Shown one piece after another: positions 5,822 through 6,078 of a stretch of DNA of 6,078 nucleotides. Under the pieces are notes generated by a model. That model ran no database searches. It had not been told where the DNA came from and saw only the letters and a list, made by a program, of their open reading frames with translations. Source of the stretch: Nitrospina sp. (lineage in GTDB: Bacteria; Nitrospinota; Nitrospinia; Nitrospinales; VA-1); the NCBI GenBank assembly GCA_018647025.1, contig JABGTQ010000114.1, positions 1-6,078 on the forward strand, in the 5' to 3' direction. The position numbers were made by a program, and so were the translations under genes. The first letter of the stretch is position 1. Each line of letters begins with the position of its first letter.

Positions 5822-6078
5822 ATGAAAAAAGTGATGATGCTAATGTCAGCCTGTATGCTTTTAAGCCTTAATGCATTGAACGCTAGTGCCGACAACACAG
5901 TTCCGGGAGCTTATGCTCAATCCAATAATGCTAACCAAGTAATGAATGTTGGAAAAACTCAAATGATGATTGGTGCTCAGGATCGAGCTCATGCAAACTA
6001 CGTCAACCAACGATCAGGAGCAGGTCGCTCAAAGGCAAACTCTGGCAACGGCGGTGGAGCAGACTTTCAGTGGGGCGA
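5822..6078 (+). CDS. Small exported protein of unknown function, 3' end cut by window
   Basis: I do not recognise this protein. The first 85 codons are present and the frame is still open at the window edge. Residues 1-23 are a clear Sec signal peptide: MKK, a hydrophobic Met/Leu-rich core (4-19) and the signal peptidase I site ASA before DN, cutting after residue 23. The visible mature part has no hydrophobic segment. It is rich in Asn, Gln, Ala and Gly, with a methionine patch (QMMIG, 47-51), a basic stretch (RSGAGRSKAN, 64-73) and a Gly run GNGGGADFQWG (75-85). No cysteine remains after cleavage. This composition suits a flexible secreted, periplasmic or surface protein. It has the best ribosome binding site here plus an extended -10 promoter, so it may be well expressed. 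The long regulatory gap in front shows that it starts a new transcription unit. Confidence 0.75.
   Translation, partial: MKKVMMLMSACMLLSLNALNASADNTVPGAYAQSNNANQVMNVGKTQMMIGAQDRAHANYVNQRSGAGRSKANSGNGGGADFQWG

Noticed and set aside
5822..5860. Possible lipoprotein signal (MSAC, Cys11) in the exported protein
   Set aside because: The cysteine lies too early, leaving too short a hydrophobic core before it, and the ASA signal peptidase I site at 21-23 fits better.
1..6078. CRISPR array, tRNA, rRNA, insertion sequence or defence system
   Set aside because: No regularly spaced repeats, cloverleaf-like segments, terminal repeats, transposase or known defence-domain proteins were seen.

Overview
This is an AT-rich window from what looks like a Gram-negative bacterial chromosome. 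It holds four complete genes, and a fifth runs off the right edge. There are no RNA genes, insertion sequences, phage genes or CRISPR repeats. The low GC, the Sec-type signal peptide, the multi-domain membrane protein with a TPR tail and the DUF2203 gene would fit a Bdellovibrionota or other deltaproteobacteria-like lineage. This is inference only, because no taxonomic marker gene is present.

Layout. Positions 108-4134 carry a two-gene minus-strand unit. A strong sigma70-like promoter (TTGCAA, 17 nt, TATAAT) lies in front of a membrane-anchored formylglycine-generating-enzyme-like (SUMF1/EgtB/PvdO fold) protein. After 88 nt comes a 1012-residue fusion: a duplicated polytopic membrane region, a spermidine-synthase-like Rossmann domain and C-terminal TPRs. 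The fusion starts at TTG. In the other direction from the same 152-nt intergenic region runs an inositol-monophosphatase-family phosphatase that most resembles HisN-type histidinol-phosphatases (4287-5075). Its end meets, with a 2-nt gap, the convergent DUF2203 gene (5078-5461), which has its own good promoter (TTGGCA, 17 nt, TATAAT). A 360-nt, very AT-rich gap (5462-5821) contains that promoter, a set of TAAGATTA-type inverted repeats, an extended -10 promoter and a perfect palindrome. It leads into a small exported protein (5822 to the window end) with a clean signal peptide and a Gly/Asn/Gln-rich mature part.

How the genes fit together. Both minus-strand proteins look membrane-attached, and both carry enzyme folds whose hallmark catalytic residues are replaced. 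The FGE-like protein lacks the two redox cysteines, and the spermidine-synthase-like domain has EPSNP where true aminopropyltransferases carry catalytic aspartates. By the positive-inside rule the soluble domains of both may face the periplasm, so this pair is the most interesting part of the window. The phosphatase and DUF2203 genes look like ordinary housekeeping or hypothetical genes. I did not find strong evidence for a wholly new defence or mobile system.
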